Notes under the pieces: generated by a model
What the model was told of the DNA's origin: nothing
What the model saw: the letters and a program-made list of their open reading frames with translations, nothing else
Database searches by the model: none
DNA from: Artemia franciscana
Taxonomy: Eukaryota > Arthropoda > Branchiopoda > Anostraca > Artemiidae
Reading direction: 5' to 3'
Assembly: GCF_032884065.1 (NCBI RefSeq)
Contig: NC_088871.1
Location: 17,976,472 to 18,040,471, forward strand
Length of the DNA: 64,000 nucleotides
Shown here: one piece after another, positions 34,780 through 45,600 of the stretch
How positions within the stretch are numbered: position 1 is the first letter of the stretch
How the letters are laid out: each line of letters starts with the position of its first letter
Translations under genes and position numbers: made by a program

Positions 34780-35185
34780 CCTAATTGATTAGGCTGGAAA
34801 GGCATTAATAATAGAAAGCTGATTTCTCATTTTATGACTGAAAAGTGCACATGCCCCAGTAGAACTAATTGATGGAGATAGTAGTATCTCAGGTGAATTT
34901 TACTTACAGCTACAGGATCCCAAGTAGAAATATGGTACTTTTATTAGGGAATTTTAATACCAAGGGCAGTAAAAATAGGAGAGATGGTATTGTAGCCTGG
35001 GTAAATTTGATGCAGGAAAAGAAAACAGTAATGGATAGATTACTGCAATTTTGCAGGTTTAACAATCTAGTCATAACCAATACAGTATTTGGTAATAAAA
35101 TGGTTCATATGATAAATTATAATGGTGCATTGCTTCAAAGAAAATGTATTCCAGCATTAGTTTTTCACCCATTCGTAAGTTAAAA
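34780..35185 (+). mobile_element. Endonuclease fragment of the APE/RT retrotransposon family
   Basis: The plus-strand frames read as the endonuclease domain: GINNRKLISHFMTEK, then PSRNMVLLLGNFNTKGSKNR and LLQFCRFNNLVITNTVFG. Compare FLLGDFNAQVGRNR in copy 1; the conserved D of GDFN is N here (GNFN). No RT portion follows, so it is an internal fragment between repeat copies A and B. Confidence 0.75.
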
Positions 35186-35189
35186 TACT

Positions 35190-35410
35190 TTATTTTTTCT
35201 ATTTTTTCCGAATTAACCGGCCCCCACTCCCCCCCCAAGACGGTCAAATCGGAAAAACGACTATTTCTAATTTAATATGGTCCGGTCCCTCATACGCCTG
35301 CCAAATTTCATCGTCCTAGCTTACCTGGAAGTGCCTAAAGTAGCAATTCTGGGACCGACAGACCGACAAAATTTGTGATCGCTACATGTCCCTTGGTTAA
35401 TATCAAGTGC
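35190..35410 (-). repeat. GACCGAC-type dispersed repeat, copy 2
   Basis: Same order of blocks as 26040-26240, here with two consecutive 'gaccgaca' motifs. It directly follows the endonuclease fragment. Confidence 0.75.
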
Positions 35411-35427
35411 CATAAAAAAAAAATTTA

Positions 35428-36485
35428 GTAAGGAGAGACCCGGCTCAATAGTAACTGAAACTTCAAAAAACGGAATTTCGATACCAATATATACATCAAA
35501 AGAATCGGATTTTTCTGATGATTTTAAATATACAATTTTCATCAAGTTTAGTCATACCCATCAATAGTTACGAAACTGACAAAATTTGCCTTATTGTCAA
35601 AAAAAGGGGGAAACAACCCCTGAAAGTCATAGAATCTTTATGAAAATCAAACCATCAAATTCAGCGTATCATAGAACACTACTGTAGAGGTTTCAAGCTC
35701 CCATCTGCAAAAATGTGGAATTTTGTTGTTTTTTTTTTGCCAGAAGAAAGATCAAAGATGCGTGTTTTTTGTGTTTTTTTTTTCCAGGGGTGATCGTATC
35801 GACCCGGTGGTCTTAGAATGTCGCGAGAGGACTCATTCTAGCGAAAATTAAAAGTTCTAGTGACCTTTTTAAGTGACCAAAAAATTGGAGGGCAACAAGG
35901 CCCCCTCCTACGCTCATTTTTCCCAAAGTCACTGGATCAAAATTTTTAGATGGCCGTTTTGTTCAGCATAGTCAAAAAGTCTAATAAATTATGTTTTTGA
36001 GGATTACTTAACCCCCCACAGTCCCCAAGGAAAGGGCTACAAGTTATGAACTATGCCAATTGTTTAGATATAACATTGGTTATTGGAAAGCTTAGAGACG
36101 TTTTCCAGGGGTATTTTTCATGTGGGGGTTCGGGGGGAGTTACGTGGGAGGATCTTTCATGGAGGAATTTTTCCGTGGAGGGGAGCCGAATTTCCCAACA
36201 TTATCTGAAAAAAATAAGAAATTAAATAAATAAAAAAAAACAAGTTTTTTCAACTGAAAGTAAGGAGCAACATTAAAACTTAAAACCAACAGAAATTAAT
36301 ACGTATATGAGGGGTTTTGTCCCCCCTCAATACCTTGCTCTTTACGCTAAAGTTTTTTTTAGTGCTTGTAAGAGCTTTGTTATTCAGGAGTCATTTTTAA
36401 AGAATTGGGATAAAAATTCGAACTTTAGCATAAAAAAACAATTTACTTTTAATTTTTAACTTTAGTGTAATCTACCCACAAAACC
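35428..36485 (+). repeat. 1.06 kb repeat unit, copy B
   Basis: Direct repeat of copy A with scattered substitutions and small indels. Long exact stretches, for example around 'ggggagccgaatttccc' and 'ttattcaggagtcattttt', suggest moderate age. Confidence 0.88.
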
Positions 36486-36570
36486 TTAGAGAGCTTATTC
36501 CTGACTATTTCTTCATTCTTTGCCTCAATCCTGACTCTTCAGTCTATTAAAGTAATTAAATAAATAAAAA

Positions 36571-36822
36571 CAAGTTTTTTTAACGGGAAGTAAGGAGCGA
36601 CATTAAAACATAAAACGAACAAAAATTACTTCGTATATGAAAGGGCTGCTTCCTCCGCTCTTTACGCTAAAGTTTGCCTCTTTCTCTTAAATCTACTTTT
36701 TAAAACAGAAAAAAAAAACTTTAGCGTAAAGGGCGGAGGAAGCAGCCCTTTCATATACGAAGTAATTTTTGTTCGTTTTATGTTTTAATGTCGCTCCTTA
36801 CTTCCCGTTAAAAAAAACTTGC
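36571..36822. repeat. Near-perfect long hairpin (GGAGCGAC family)
   Basis: The left arm, from 'caagttttttttaacggg' to 'cgctaaagttt', and the right arm, from 'aaactttagcgtaaaggg' to 'cccgttaaaaaaaacttg', are about 104 bases each and complementary with only about one mismatch by eye. The loop is about 40 bases. It marks the axis of the larger inverted arrangement of copies A-D. Confidence 0.92.
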
Positions 36823-37160
36823 TTTTTTTATTTAATTTCTGAACGTTTTTGAATTAATGCATGTTTTGATTTTGGCTCTCCGCAGATAAATAATTAAAAC
36901 GAAATTTGCATATATTTTTTTTGGCTAACTAGGTTTCTCGTAGTTTTGATCGAGTGATTTTGAGAAAAAAAGGAGTGGAGGAGGAGGCCTAGTTGCCCTC
37001 TGATTTTTTGGTTACTTAAAAAGACAACTAGAACTTTTAATTTTTTACGAATATTTATTAGTAAAAGATATGCGTAACTTACAAATCAGCTTATGTAACG
37101 AACTTCTGTATTTTCATGTTTTTATTACGTATATAAAGGGATTCACCCCTTCGTAGGTAC
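36823..37160 (-). repeat. Spacer repeat preceding copy C
   Basis: Similar in order and wording to 38600-38937: 'atttaatttctgaa', 'gaattaatgcatg', 'ttttggctctccg', 'ggaggcctagttgccctc', 'aaaaggcaactag'. The inverted half of the array therefore consists of two units of about 1.4-1.5 kb, each a spacer plus a 1.06 kb unit. Confidence 0.75.
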
Positions 37161-37164
37161 CTCG

Positions 37165-38172
37165 CTCTTTACACAAAAGCTTAAATCTTGTCCCAATTTC
37201 TTAAGAATGACCCCTGAATCACAAAAGCCGTAGAATAAATAGTTGAAATTACTAAAAATGCTTTAGCGTAAAGAGCGAGGTATTGGGAGGAGGTGAGCCG
37301 ATCATACACATAATAATTTCTGTTTGTTTTAAGTTTTAATGCTTCTCCTTACTTTCAGCTGAAAAAACTTTTTCATTGTTTTTTTTTTTAAATTATGCTA
37401 GAAAATCCTGCTCTTCCTTCATGAAACTTTTCTTCCCCCATGATATTCCCCTCTTCTCAACCCCCCAACCTAAGAATCCCCCAGAAAACGTCTTTACTCT
37501 TCCAAATAACCATTACTATATGTAAGCACTGGTCAAAGTTTGTAATTTGTGGCCCCTCCCACGGGAACTGTGGGGAGTAAGTCGTCCCCAAAAACTTAGT
37601 TATAAGGTTTTTTGACTACGCTGAATAAAATGGCTATCTCAGAATTTTGATCCGTTGACTTTGGGAAAATAATTAGCGTGGGAGGGGGCCTAGGTGCCCT
37701 CCAATTTTTTTGGTCACTTAAAAAGGGCACTAGAACTTTTCATTTCCGTTAGAATGAGCCCTCTCGCAAGATTTTCGGACCACTGGGTCGATACGATCAC
37801 CCCTGGGAAAAAAAAAAAATAAAATAAACACGCATCCGTGATCTGCCTTCTGGCAAAAAATACAAAATTCCACATTTTTGTAGATAGGAGCTTGAAACTT
37901 CTACAAAAGGGTTCTCAGATATGCTGAATGTGATGGTGTGATTTTCGTTAAGAATCTATTACTTTTAGGGGTTGTTTCCCCCTATTTTCTAAAATAAGGC
38001 AAATTTTCTCAGGCTCGTAACTTTTGATGGGTAAGATTAAACTTGATGAAACTTATATATTTAAAATCAGCATTAAAATACGATTCTTTTGATGTAGCTA
38101 CTGGTATCAAAATTCCGTTTTTTAGAGTTTTGGTTACCATTGAGCCGGGTCGCTCCTTACTACAGTTCGTTA
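37165..38172 (-). repeat. 1.06 kb repeat unit, copy C (inverted)
   Basis: Reverse-complement relative of copies A and B, ending at 'gggtcgctccttactacag'. It carries the same internal blocks in reverse order. Confidence 0.85.
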
Positions 38173-38937
38173 CCACAACTGTTTGATCCAACTTGGGAAT
38201 AAGATTAAACTTTACTGTACAATATTGGTCCAAAATAATAATAAACAAATTTAATGTTGGTGTGTCTGAAAACATTATACCTATAAGACTAATGAATAAA
38301 TGCACATTAGTTCTTGTAGCATTTTAACCTCTATATGCACTACTTATTTGCAAAATTTGGTCCTGGCGGTTTCTTAACGAGAGTCTCTATGGTGTTTATG
38401 GATGTAGCTGGGCAAACTCTTAGACTTCAATCTACGCTAAAGTTTTTTATTCTTTTAAAAACTAGAGTTGCGAGAAAGAATCAAACTTTAGCGCAAGGAG
38501 CGGGGTGTCGAGGAGGAAAGGCCCCTTTCATATACGGAGTAATTTCTGTTCGTTTTAAGTTTTAATGTCGCACCTTACTTTCATTTCAAAAAACTTGTTT
38601 TTTTTATTTAATTTCTGAAAGTATTTGAATTAATGCATGTCTGATTTTGGCTCTCCGTACATAAATTATTAAAATGAAATTTGTATATTAATTCTTTTTT
38701 TGGCAAAATGGCTTTCTCTTACTTTTGATCAGACGACTTTGAGAAATAAGGGGCGGGGAAGGAGGCCTAGTTGCCCTCCAATTTTTCGGTTACTTAAAAA
38801 GGCAACTAGATCTTTTAATTTTTAAGGAACGTTTTTATTAGTAAAAAATATACGTAACTTAAGAATTAACTTACGTAACAAACTTTTATATTCTTATATT
38901 TTTGATTATATATATGAGGGGGTTGGTCCCCTCGTTA
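38173..38937 (-). repeat. Partial GGAGCGAC hairpin plus spacer preceding copy D
   Basis: 38173-38430 is not clearly repeated. At 38430-38600 a partial hairpin of the GGAGCGAC family occurs (acgctaaagttttt ... aactttagcgcaagg), followed by the spacer also found at 36823-37160. Confidence 0.65.
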
Positions 38938-40062
38938 ATACCTCGCTCTTCACACTAAATCTTGTTTTGTCCCAATTCTTTAAGGATGACCCCTGAATCA
39001 GAAAGGCCGTAGAATAAATAGTTGAAATTACTTAAAAATTTTTTTAGCATAAAGAGCGAAGTATTTATCTCCTCCTAAATACCTCGCTCTTTATGCTAAA
39101 GTATTTTTAGAACCCCTCATATGCGTAATAATCTCTGTTCGTTTTAAGTTTTAATACTTCTCCTTACTTTCAACTGAAAAACTTTTTCATGTTTATATTT
39201 TCATTGTTTTTTTTTAATAGCAATGCTAAAATATCCTGCGCCCTTTTCATTGAATTTCTCTTCCCCCATGAAATATTCCTCCAAGGAAAGATCCTCCCAT
39301 ATAGCCCCCTCCCTTGAACCCCACACCCAAACCAAAAAAATCCCCCTGATAACGTCCGTACACTTTCCAGTTACCATTACTGTATGTAAACATTGGTCAA
39401 AGTTTGTAACTTGCAGCCCCTCCCCCAGGGACTGCGGGGGGTAAGTCATCCCCAAAGACATAGTTATTATGGTTTTCGACTATGCGGAACAAAATGACTA
39501 TCTCAAAATTTTGATCCGTTGACTTTGGGAAAAATGAGCGTGGGAGGGGGCCTAGGTGCCCTCCAATTTTTTTGGTCACTTAAAAAGGGCACTAGAACTT
39601 TTCATTTCCGTTAGAATGAGCCCTCTTGCAACACTCTAGGACCACTTGGTCGATACGATGACCCCTGAAAAAAAAACAAAAAAACAAAAAAAAACAAACA
39701 AACAAACAAACAAATAAACACGCACCCGTGATTTGTCTTCTGGCAAAAAATACGAAATTCCACATTTTTGTAGATTGGACCTTGAAATTTTTTCTATAGG
39801 GTTCTCTGATACGCTGAATGCGATGGTGTGATTTTCGTTAAGATCCTATGACTTTTAGGGGGTGTTACCCCCTATTTTCCAAAATAAGGTAAATTTTCTC
39901 AGGCTCGTAACTTTTAATGACAAAGACTAAATTTGATGAAACTTATATGTTTAAAATCAGCATAAAAATCCGATTCTTTTGATATATCTTTTAGTATCGA
40001 AATTCCGTTTTTTAGAGTTTCGTTTACTATTGAGCCGGGTCGCTCCTTGCTACAGTTCGTTA
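38938..40062 (-). repeat. 1.06 kb repeat unit, copy D (inverted)
   Basis: Second inverted copy, with an extra small hairpin (39045-39103, around 'tagcataaagagcgaagtat') and a CAAA-rich insert near 39670-39720. It ends with 'cgggtcgctccttgctacag' and a short palindrome 'acagttcgttatcacgaactgt' in pieces. Confidence 0.85.
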
Positions 40063-40335
40063 TCACGAACTGTTTGATTAATAATAGCTCAATTATAAAC
40101 ACCCAGTGATAAATTGTGCCGTTTTATCTTACAAGATAATTTCGACGGGATAACTGGAGACATAATAATGTTTTCTAGACTGAAACAATTTTTTCTTGAT
40201 ATAACAATTTTTAGTTGCAGAAACCCTTAATCAAAAACCACACTGTAAAACAAAACATAACACCACTTTTTCCGCTGTAATTATATATAAACGTTACAGC
40301 AATTTGGTTACCATGCTGATCAATCATGAACACAA
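40063..40335. other. Spacer between repeat array and CCCH gene promoter
   Basis: AT-rich, with a second TATA-like 'tatataaacg' near 40284. Nothing else recognised. Confidence 0.4.
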
Positions 40336-40444
40336 TGACGTCATGCAGCAAAAAAACAGCTGATGCAAAGAAAACATGACGTCATGTGGCCAGAAAAAAA
40401 CAGCTGGTACAAACAAAACATGACGTCATTTCAAGCTTATATAG
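40336..40444 (+). promoter_or_regulatory. Compact promoter: three CREs, two E-boxes, TATA box
   Basis: Perfect palindromic CRE/ATF sites TGACGTCA lie at 40336-40343, 40377-40384 and 40421-40428, spaced 41 and 44 bases apart, about four helical turns. E-boxes CAGCTG lie between them at 40357-40362 and 40401-40406. The block from E-box to CRE is a roughly 44-base tandem repeat with the shared phrase 'aaacatgacgtcat'. A TATA box (TTATATAG, 40437-40444) follows 9 bases after the last CRE. Known families binding TGACGTCA are CREB/ATF bZIP proteins. The expected start site is near 40468-40472. Confidence 0.8.
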
Positions 40445-40515
40445 CCTCGAGGGGAATGCAGAATAGTTAGTACATCTTAGAACGCTTATGTGTGAGCACT
40501 TTATAGAGTTTTAAA

Positions 40516-41310
40516 ATGAAAACTACTACTTTTGAAGAATTTACAAAGAAAATGCTGAACGAGAAGTTCTATCAACAAGCATTCAAAGCTTATACTGATA
40601 ATGAGAAGTTCAGAAGCCGCGAAGCAGAAATAAATGAAAAAAAACGGTTCAGCTACAGGATTAAAAATGAAATGTATGCCGAGATTGTGAATTTTTTGTT
40701 AACTGGAGCTGGTTTTGTTAAAAAGAACACAGGTGATGTTCCTACAGTTAAACCCTGCAATGATGAAAATGTGAATGCAAGAGCATCGGTTTGTAAGACT
40801 GCAAGAGCATCAATTGAAGCACCAAAATTTAACTTGACGAATTATTCCAAACTTACTTCCAAGAAGTCTCCAAACCGAGTGTGGGTTAGACAACCAAATA
40901 ATTCACAAGTTCTTAAAGTAAGAGTCTCCAATAATCAAAATGTGAATGCAAGAGTAGCAATTGAAGCATCAACACGTAATTCGACTGATTTTTGCAACAT
41001 TACTTGTAAGACTACAACAAACCGAGTGCAGATTAGACAGCCGAATTCAAAAAAACGGAGTGTATTTGAAAGACTTGGAGAAGTTGTCAATAGCAACAGA
41101 GACTCCAAAGATTCTGAATTGTTGACAGACAGCCAAATAACTCAACCAAAGTCAAAAAGAATGAGCATAAAAGATAGACTCGGGGATATTGTCAAAGTGG
41201 AAGGAAAGCAATGCTACCAGCAGAAGATGCACAGAACATACAAATATGTGAACAAACTGTGTCGATATGGTCTGAAGTGCTATAGAGCAAAATGTACGTT
41301 TATTCATTAG
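40516..41310 (+). CDS. Unrecognised intronless gene with C-terminal CCCH zinc finger
   Basis: 264 codons from an ATG in good context (aaaATGa) to TAG. Residues 1-65 are charged, probably helical (FEEFTKKMLNEKFYQQAFKA). Two diverged internal repeats follow at about 85-130 and 142-178; each contains NVNAR, a SIEA/AIEA motif and NRV-x-(V/I)-RQPN. Next come two short motifs, KKRSVFERLGEVV (about 182-194) and SKRMSIKDRLGDIV (about 214-227), of the S-x-x-x-RLG type seen repeatedly in the mRNA-export protein ZC3H11A. The C-terminus is one CCCH finger, C-x5-C-x4-C-x3-H (CRYGLKCYRAKCTFIH), a spacing found in Nab2/ZC3H14-type RNA-binding fingers. The protein is basic, Asn/Ser/Thr-rich and has no membrane segment. 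RNA binding is an inference from the finger. It sits alone between a repeat array and a retroelement, with its own promoter and poly(A) signal. A retrogene or a lineage-specific gene are both possible. Confidence 0.85.
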   Translation: MKTTTFEEFTKKMLNEKFYQQAFKAYTDNEKFRSREAEINEKKRFSYRIKNEMYAEIVNFLLTGAGFVKKNTGDVPTVKPCNDENVNARASVCKTARASIEAPKFNLTNYSKLTSKKSPNRVWVRQPNNSQVLKVRVSNNQNVNARVAIEASTRNSTDFCNITCKTTTNRVQIRQPNSKKRSVFERLGEVVNSNRDSKDSELLTDSQITQPKSKRMSIKDRLGDIVKVEGKQCYQQKMHRTYKYVNKLCRYGLKCYRAKCTFIH

Positions 41311-41386
41311 CCTTAGAGTAATAATTCTTTTGGACAGTTGGATGCAAAATTATTTGTTTTTAATAATTTTTGGATCAGTGTTTTAT

Positions 41387-41392
41387 AATAAA
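41387..41392 (+). terminator. Poly(A) signal of the CCCH gene
   Basis: AATAAA 77 bases after the stop codon, followed by a T/G-containing stretch (tttgatgtt). Together with the promoter it bounds a transcript of about 0.95 kb. Confidence 0.7.
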
Positions 41393-42284
41393 ATTTGATG
41401 TTATCAACCCTTTGAATTACTTTAATAGACTTAAAGAGTCAGGAATGAGTAAAGAGTCAGGAATATTCCTATTTCATAGTCCAAAAAAAATCCCAGACTT
41501 ATGAAAAGGTGAATATTTCTCGCTTTTTCGTTTCTTCCTCTGTCTTTCCCTCTATTTTAGAATTGAATTTTCAAGCACACTTTTCATTTCTTTTTGCTTA
41601 CATTGACTTTCTATCAATCTTAAGATTGAGAGTCAATATGTAACCGACTTCATATCAGGACTAACTAAGTAAAGTGCAATAGGATAAAGGATTCAAGGGG
41701 TAATTTATTATATAGAATGGAAAATTACCTGTTTTTTTTCAGTCGTTTTTCCTTGAATTATCATTGTAATCTACCAATATTTTTAGATTCTTACTAGGAA
41801 TTGAACAATATTTTTTTTTTTCTTTTTTTTTTTAGAGAGATCTTGAGTTTCATGAATATCCTGATGATTTTTTCTTTGCTTTGATTGACAAATTAACGAC
41901 TAAAAATTTTCAATCATACAACCATTTAGCCTATATTGAAAATATTGTCAAGCCCCATGTCCTTCTAGTTTTTTTTTCTCTATCGAATATTGGCTACATA
42001 ATATGTCGTTTGCATAAGATTATCTTACATGTGATGTAGACTTTTTCCTGTCAATAATAACCTTTTTTCTAAATTCCTGTTAAATCATCACTATTAACGC
42101 TTAGCATATAACACTGACGAGGATAGGCTGAGTATAAAAGATTGGAGTTATTCTACTGTTGAAAGAAAGTTGACGGTTTTTCTCCTTTGCTCCTTTATAC
42201 ATCCCTATCCTGGACATGAAAATCCTGCTCGTGTTGCTTCAAGGCATAAGGTTGGACCTTTCACAAGCTATAATAGCAAAACCC
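41393..42284. other. AT-rich spacer
   Basis: No gene recognised. A TATA-like 'gagtataaaag' lies at about 42130 upstream of the repeat that precedes the Gag-Pol frame, but no transcript unit can be assigned. Confidence 0.45.
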
Positions 42285-42600
42285 GTGACTGCTAACAGTG
42301 CTCACGGGTGAACTTGAGGAGTGGCATCCCTTGAGGAAATTAGAGCCTAGTAAACAACACAGCATTTGCACTGGATTCTGATTAACGCGATAATTCTTCT
42401 GGGTTTGTTTTGTTTTGACGGGCTTTCCTGCGCTAAGAAACTTCCTAGCTAAGTTACCTATTATGGGTTGCCTCCCCCTAGTGGCATAATATTTGTAGGC
42501 ATGAATATATAATGAGCCAGAAGTAATAGGCTTGAGACTGCATGTGCAGGATTTTGACTCTTGTTGATAGAAGACCATCATCAAGTATGGAAAACTAGGT
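42285..42600 (+). repeat. Dispersed repeat related to 6365-6660 (inverted)
   Basis: Colinear with the reverse complement of 6365-6660: shared phrases include 'cctagtaaacaacacagca', 'aattcttctgggt', 'gggttgcctcccc', 'aggcatgaatatataatga' and 'tgactcttgttgatagaag'. At 6.4 kb the segment precedes a LINE endonuclease domain; here it directly precedes a gypsy Gag-Pol frame. Confidence 0.8.
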
Positions 42601-42607
42601 TGTGTAC

Positions 42608-45600
42608 ATGGTGTCAGACGTCATGGAGATCACCCACCCGTCAATAAACTGGAATGCAGGCAACCTCGACTCAGAATGGACCGCATTCGAAAACCACGCA
42701 AAGCTCATGTGCCAAGGCCCCCTTGCTGACAAGTCTGAGAAAGTAGCATGTGCCTACCTCTTAATCTGGGTTGGTGCACAAGGCAGAGAAATCTTCAGCA
42801 CTTTTGAGCTTGCGGATGAAGAGAAGGACAAAATCGAGATCTACTTCAAGAAGTTTAGAGACTATGCTGCCCCCAAAAAGAATCAAGTGTTCTCCCGCTA
42901 TGTTTTTCAGAAAAGAGACCAGAACGACACAGAAAGTACTGACAAATACATAACAGAGCTCAAGATCCTAGTTAAACCATGTGGATACTTAAGTGAAAGT
43001 GAGATGGTAAGAGACAAAATAGTTAGTGGAGTCAGAAATCCTAAACTACGTGAAAAACTATTAGCCGTCGGTGACAGCCTTACTCTGGCCCAAGCTGTCA
43101 CAATATGTCGAGCTCACGAGTCAACCCAAGCACAACTAAAGACATTCGAACAAAAGGAAATAAAACAAGAAGTGGATGCTGTTGCAAAGAGTCGCTCCAA
43201 CTTCTCACTTAAAAAGACAGAGTGTTACTTTTGTGGCAGAAATTACTCACCCCAGCATGTGTGTCCTGCAAAAGGGAAAACATGTGCCAAGTGTAAAAGA
43301 CAGAACCATTTTGCAAAAGTCTGCAAAAGTAAGGCGGTGAATATCGTTGGAAATGAGGCCACAAACACTCCAGCATTCACCAGTGACCTGTACAACCAGG
43401 AAGAAACAGAGGTGTTCCTGTATGCCATCAACAAGGACTCCAGCAAGGATGAAATCTTTGCTGAGATTTCTGTTTGTGGGCAGATCCACATTGATTTCAA
43501 GATCGATACGGGTGCTCAAGTCAACATCCTACCTTCACAGTACCTGGACAGGCTGTCGCCAAAGCCAAAGCTGCTGAAAGCCACGCAACGCCTCACCAGC
43601 TACTGTGGATCGACAATACCCTATGTAGGAGTCTGCAACATTCCTTGTCGCTACAAAAATGGGCCTACACAGCAACTCACCTTTTATGTGGTTGAGTCAA
43701 ACACCACATCTATAATTGGGTTTAAAGCAAGCAAAGACATGAACCTGATCAAGCTTGTTCTGAACATTGAAGAATCACCAGTCAGCAAATATAGTGATGT
43801 TTTCAAGGGTATAGGCAAACTCAAAACAGAGTGTGAAATATACTTAAAAGACAATGCAACACCCACAGTACATCCAGCTAAGAAAATACCGCTAGCCCTA
43901 AAGCAGAAGCTCAAGACCGAGTTGGAACGCCTAGAAAGTCTCGATATCATTGAAAAGGTTAGTGAGCCAACAGACTGGGTTAATGCCATGGTCATGGTGG
44001 AGAAAAAAGATGGTGGTGTGAGACTATGCATCGATCCTGTTGACCTGAACAAGGCAATAAAACGCCCCTACTATCCGGTCCCATCTTTCGACGATGCCAT
44101 TGCTGAACTGGATGGAGCAGCAGTATTCAGCAGGCTTGATGCCCGCTCAGGCTACTGGATACTCCCACTTTCCACGCGATCCTCCTACTATACAACCTTC
44201 AGCACTATCTACAGCCAATACAGATGGAAGAGATACCCCTTCGGCCTAGTGTCTGCGCAAGACGAGTTCCAGAGAAAAATGGAAGAGGCGTTTGAAGGAT
44301 TGGAAGGTATCAGAATACTTGTAGATGATATTCTGGTATATGGAAAGAACCGCGAGGAGCACGACCAGAGACTATCCGCCGTTCTTAGAAGAGCCAGAGA
44401 AAAAGGAATCCGCTTCAACAGTGAAAAATGCGAATTTTCCAAAGACAAAGTCAAGTACTTTGGACGTATCATTAGCAGAGACGGGATAAAACCAGACCCA
44501 GAAAAGATTAGGGCTATACAAGACATGCCAAGCCCACAGTCTCAAGAAGAGCTACAGACACTATTAGGAATGCTCAACTTCCTATCAAAATACATACCCG
44601 ACCTATCCTCGAAAAATAAGCCACTGAGAGATCTTACTAAAGCCACTGATTTCAGATGGGAAACCGATCACGAAGCAAGTATGAAAGAGATCAAGAGCTG
44701 CATTTCAGAAAATCTAGCTTTCTTCGACCATATATGCAAAGTGGTTGAACTCAAGGTTGACACTTCAAAGCATGGACTTGGAGCTGAGCTCTCCTCAAAT
44801 GGGAAGATTGTAGGATTTGCATCTAGGGCCCTTAGCACGACTGAACAGAACTATTCTCAACTAGAGAAGGAACTGTATGCGATCGTGTTTGGGTGCAAAC
44901 ACTTCCATCACTACATCTATGGAAGAAAAACCATTGTGACAACAGATCATCGCCCATTAGAGACCATCTTATCACGACCACTCCATACAGCACCAGCACG
45001 ACTACAGCGAATGATGATTCAGATCCAGCCATACGACATCGAAGTACACTATAGCCCGGGGTCAGATATCCCAGTCCCAGATGCACTCTCTCGACTACAC
45101 CTGCCAGACGTTGATACCAAAATGCAGAATGACATCGAAGTTTTTGTGCATACAGTGATGAAATCCTTGCCAGTGAGCGACTCCAAACTAGATGAAATAC
45201 GCCGCGAGACAGAAAAAGACACTCAACTCAAGGCAGTCAAAGAACTCATACTCAAAGGATGGCCCGGTACACGCCAGTCGTGCCCAACAGATGCCGTTCG
45301 ATTCTGGAATATCAAAGACGAACTAGCAATCCACGATGGGTTAGTTTTGAAAGGTCAACGAATTGTCGTACCCCATCCTCTCAGAACCAACATAATTCAT
45401 CAGCTACACTCAGCACACCTTGGGATCGACAAAACCAAACAGCGCGCCTGGATGATTGTGTACTGGCCAGGGATGAACGCTGACATTGAGTCCTTTGTCC
45501 AAAAATGTGAAACATGTGCTAAATTTGCAGCAAATAATCAAAAGGAACCGTTGATTAGCAACCAGCCGCCCTCACTCCCATGGCAACACATTGGCATTGA

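Noticed and set aside
42030..42284. Possible 5' LTR of the gypsy element (TATA-like gagtataaaag)
   Set aside because: No matching sequence after the polypurine tract and no TG...CA borders at sensible places.
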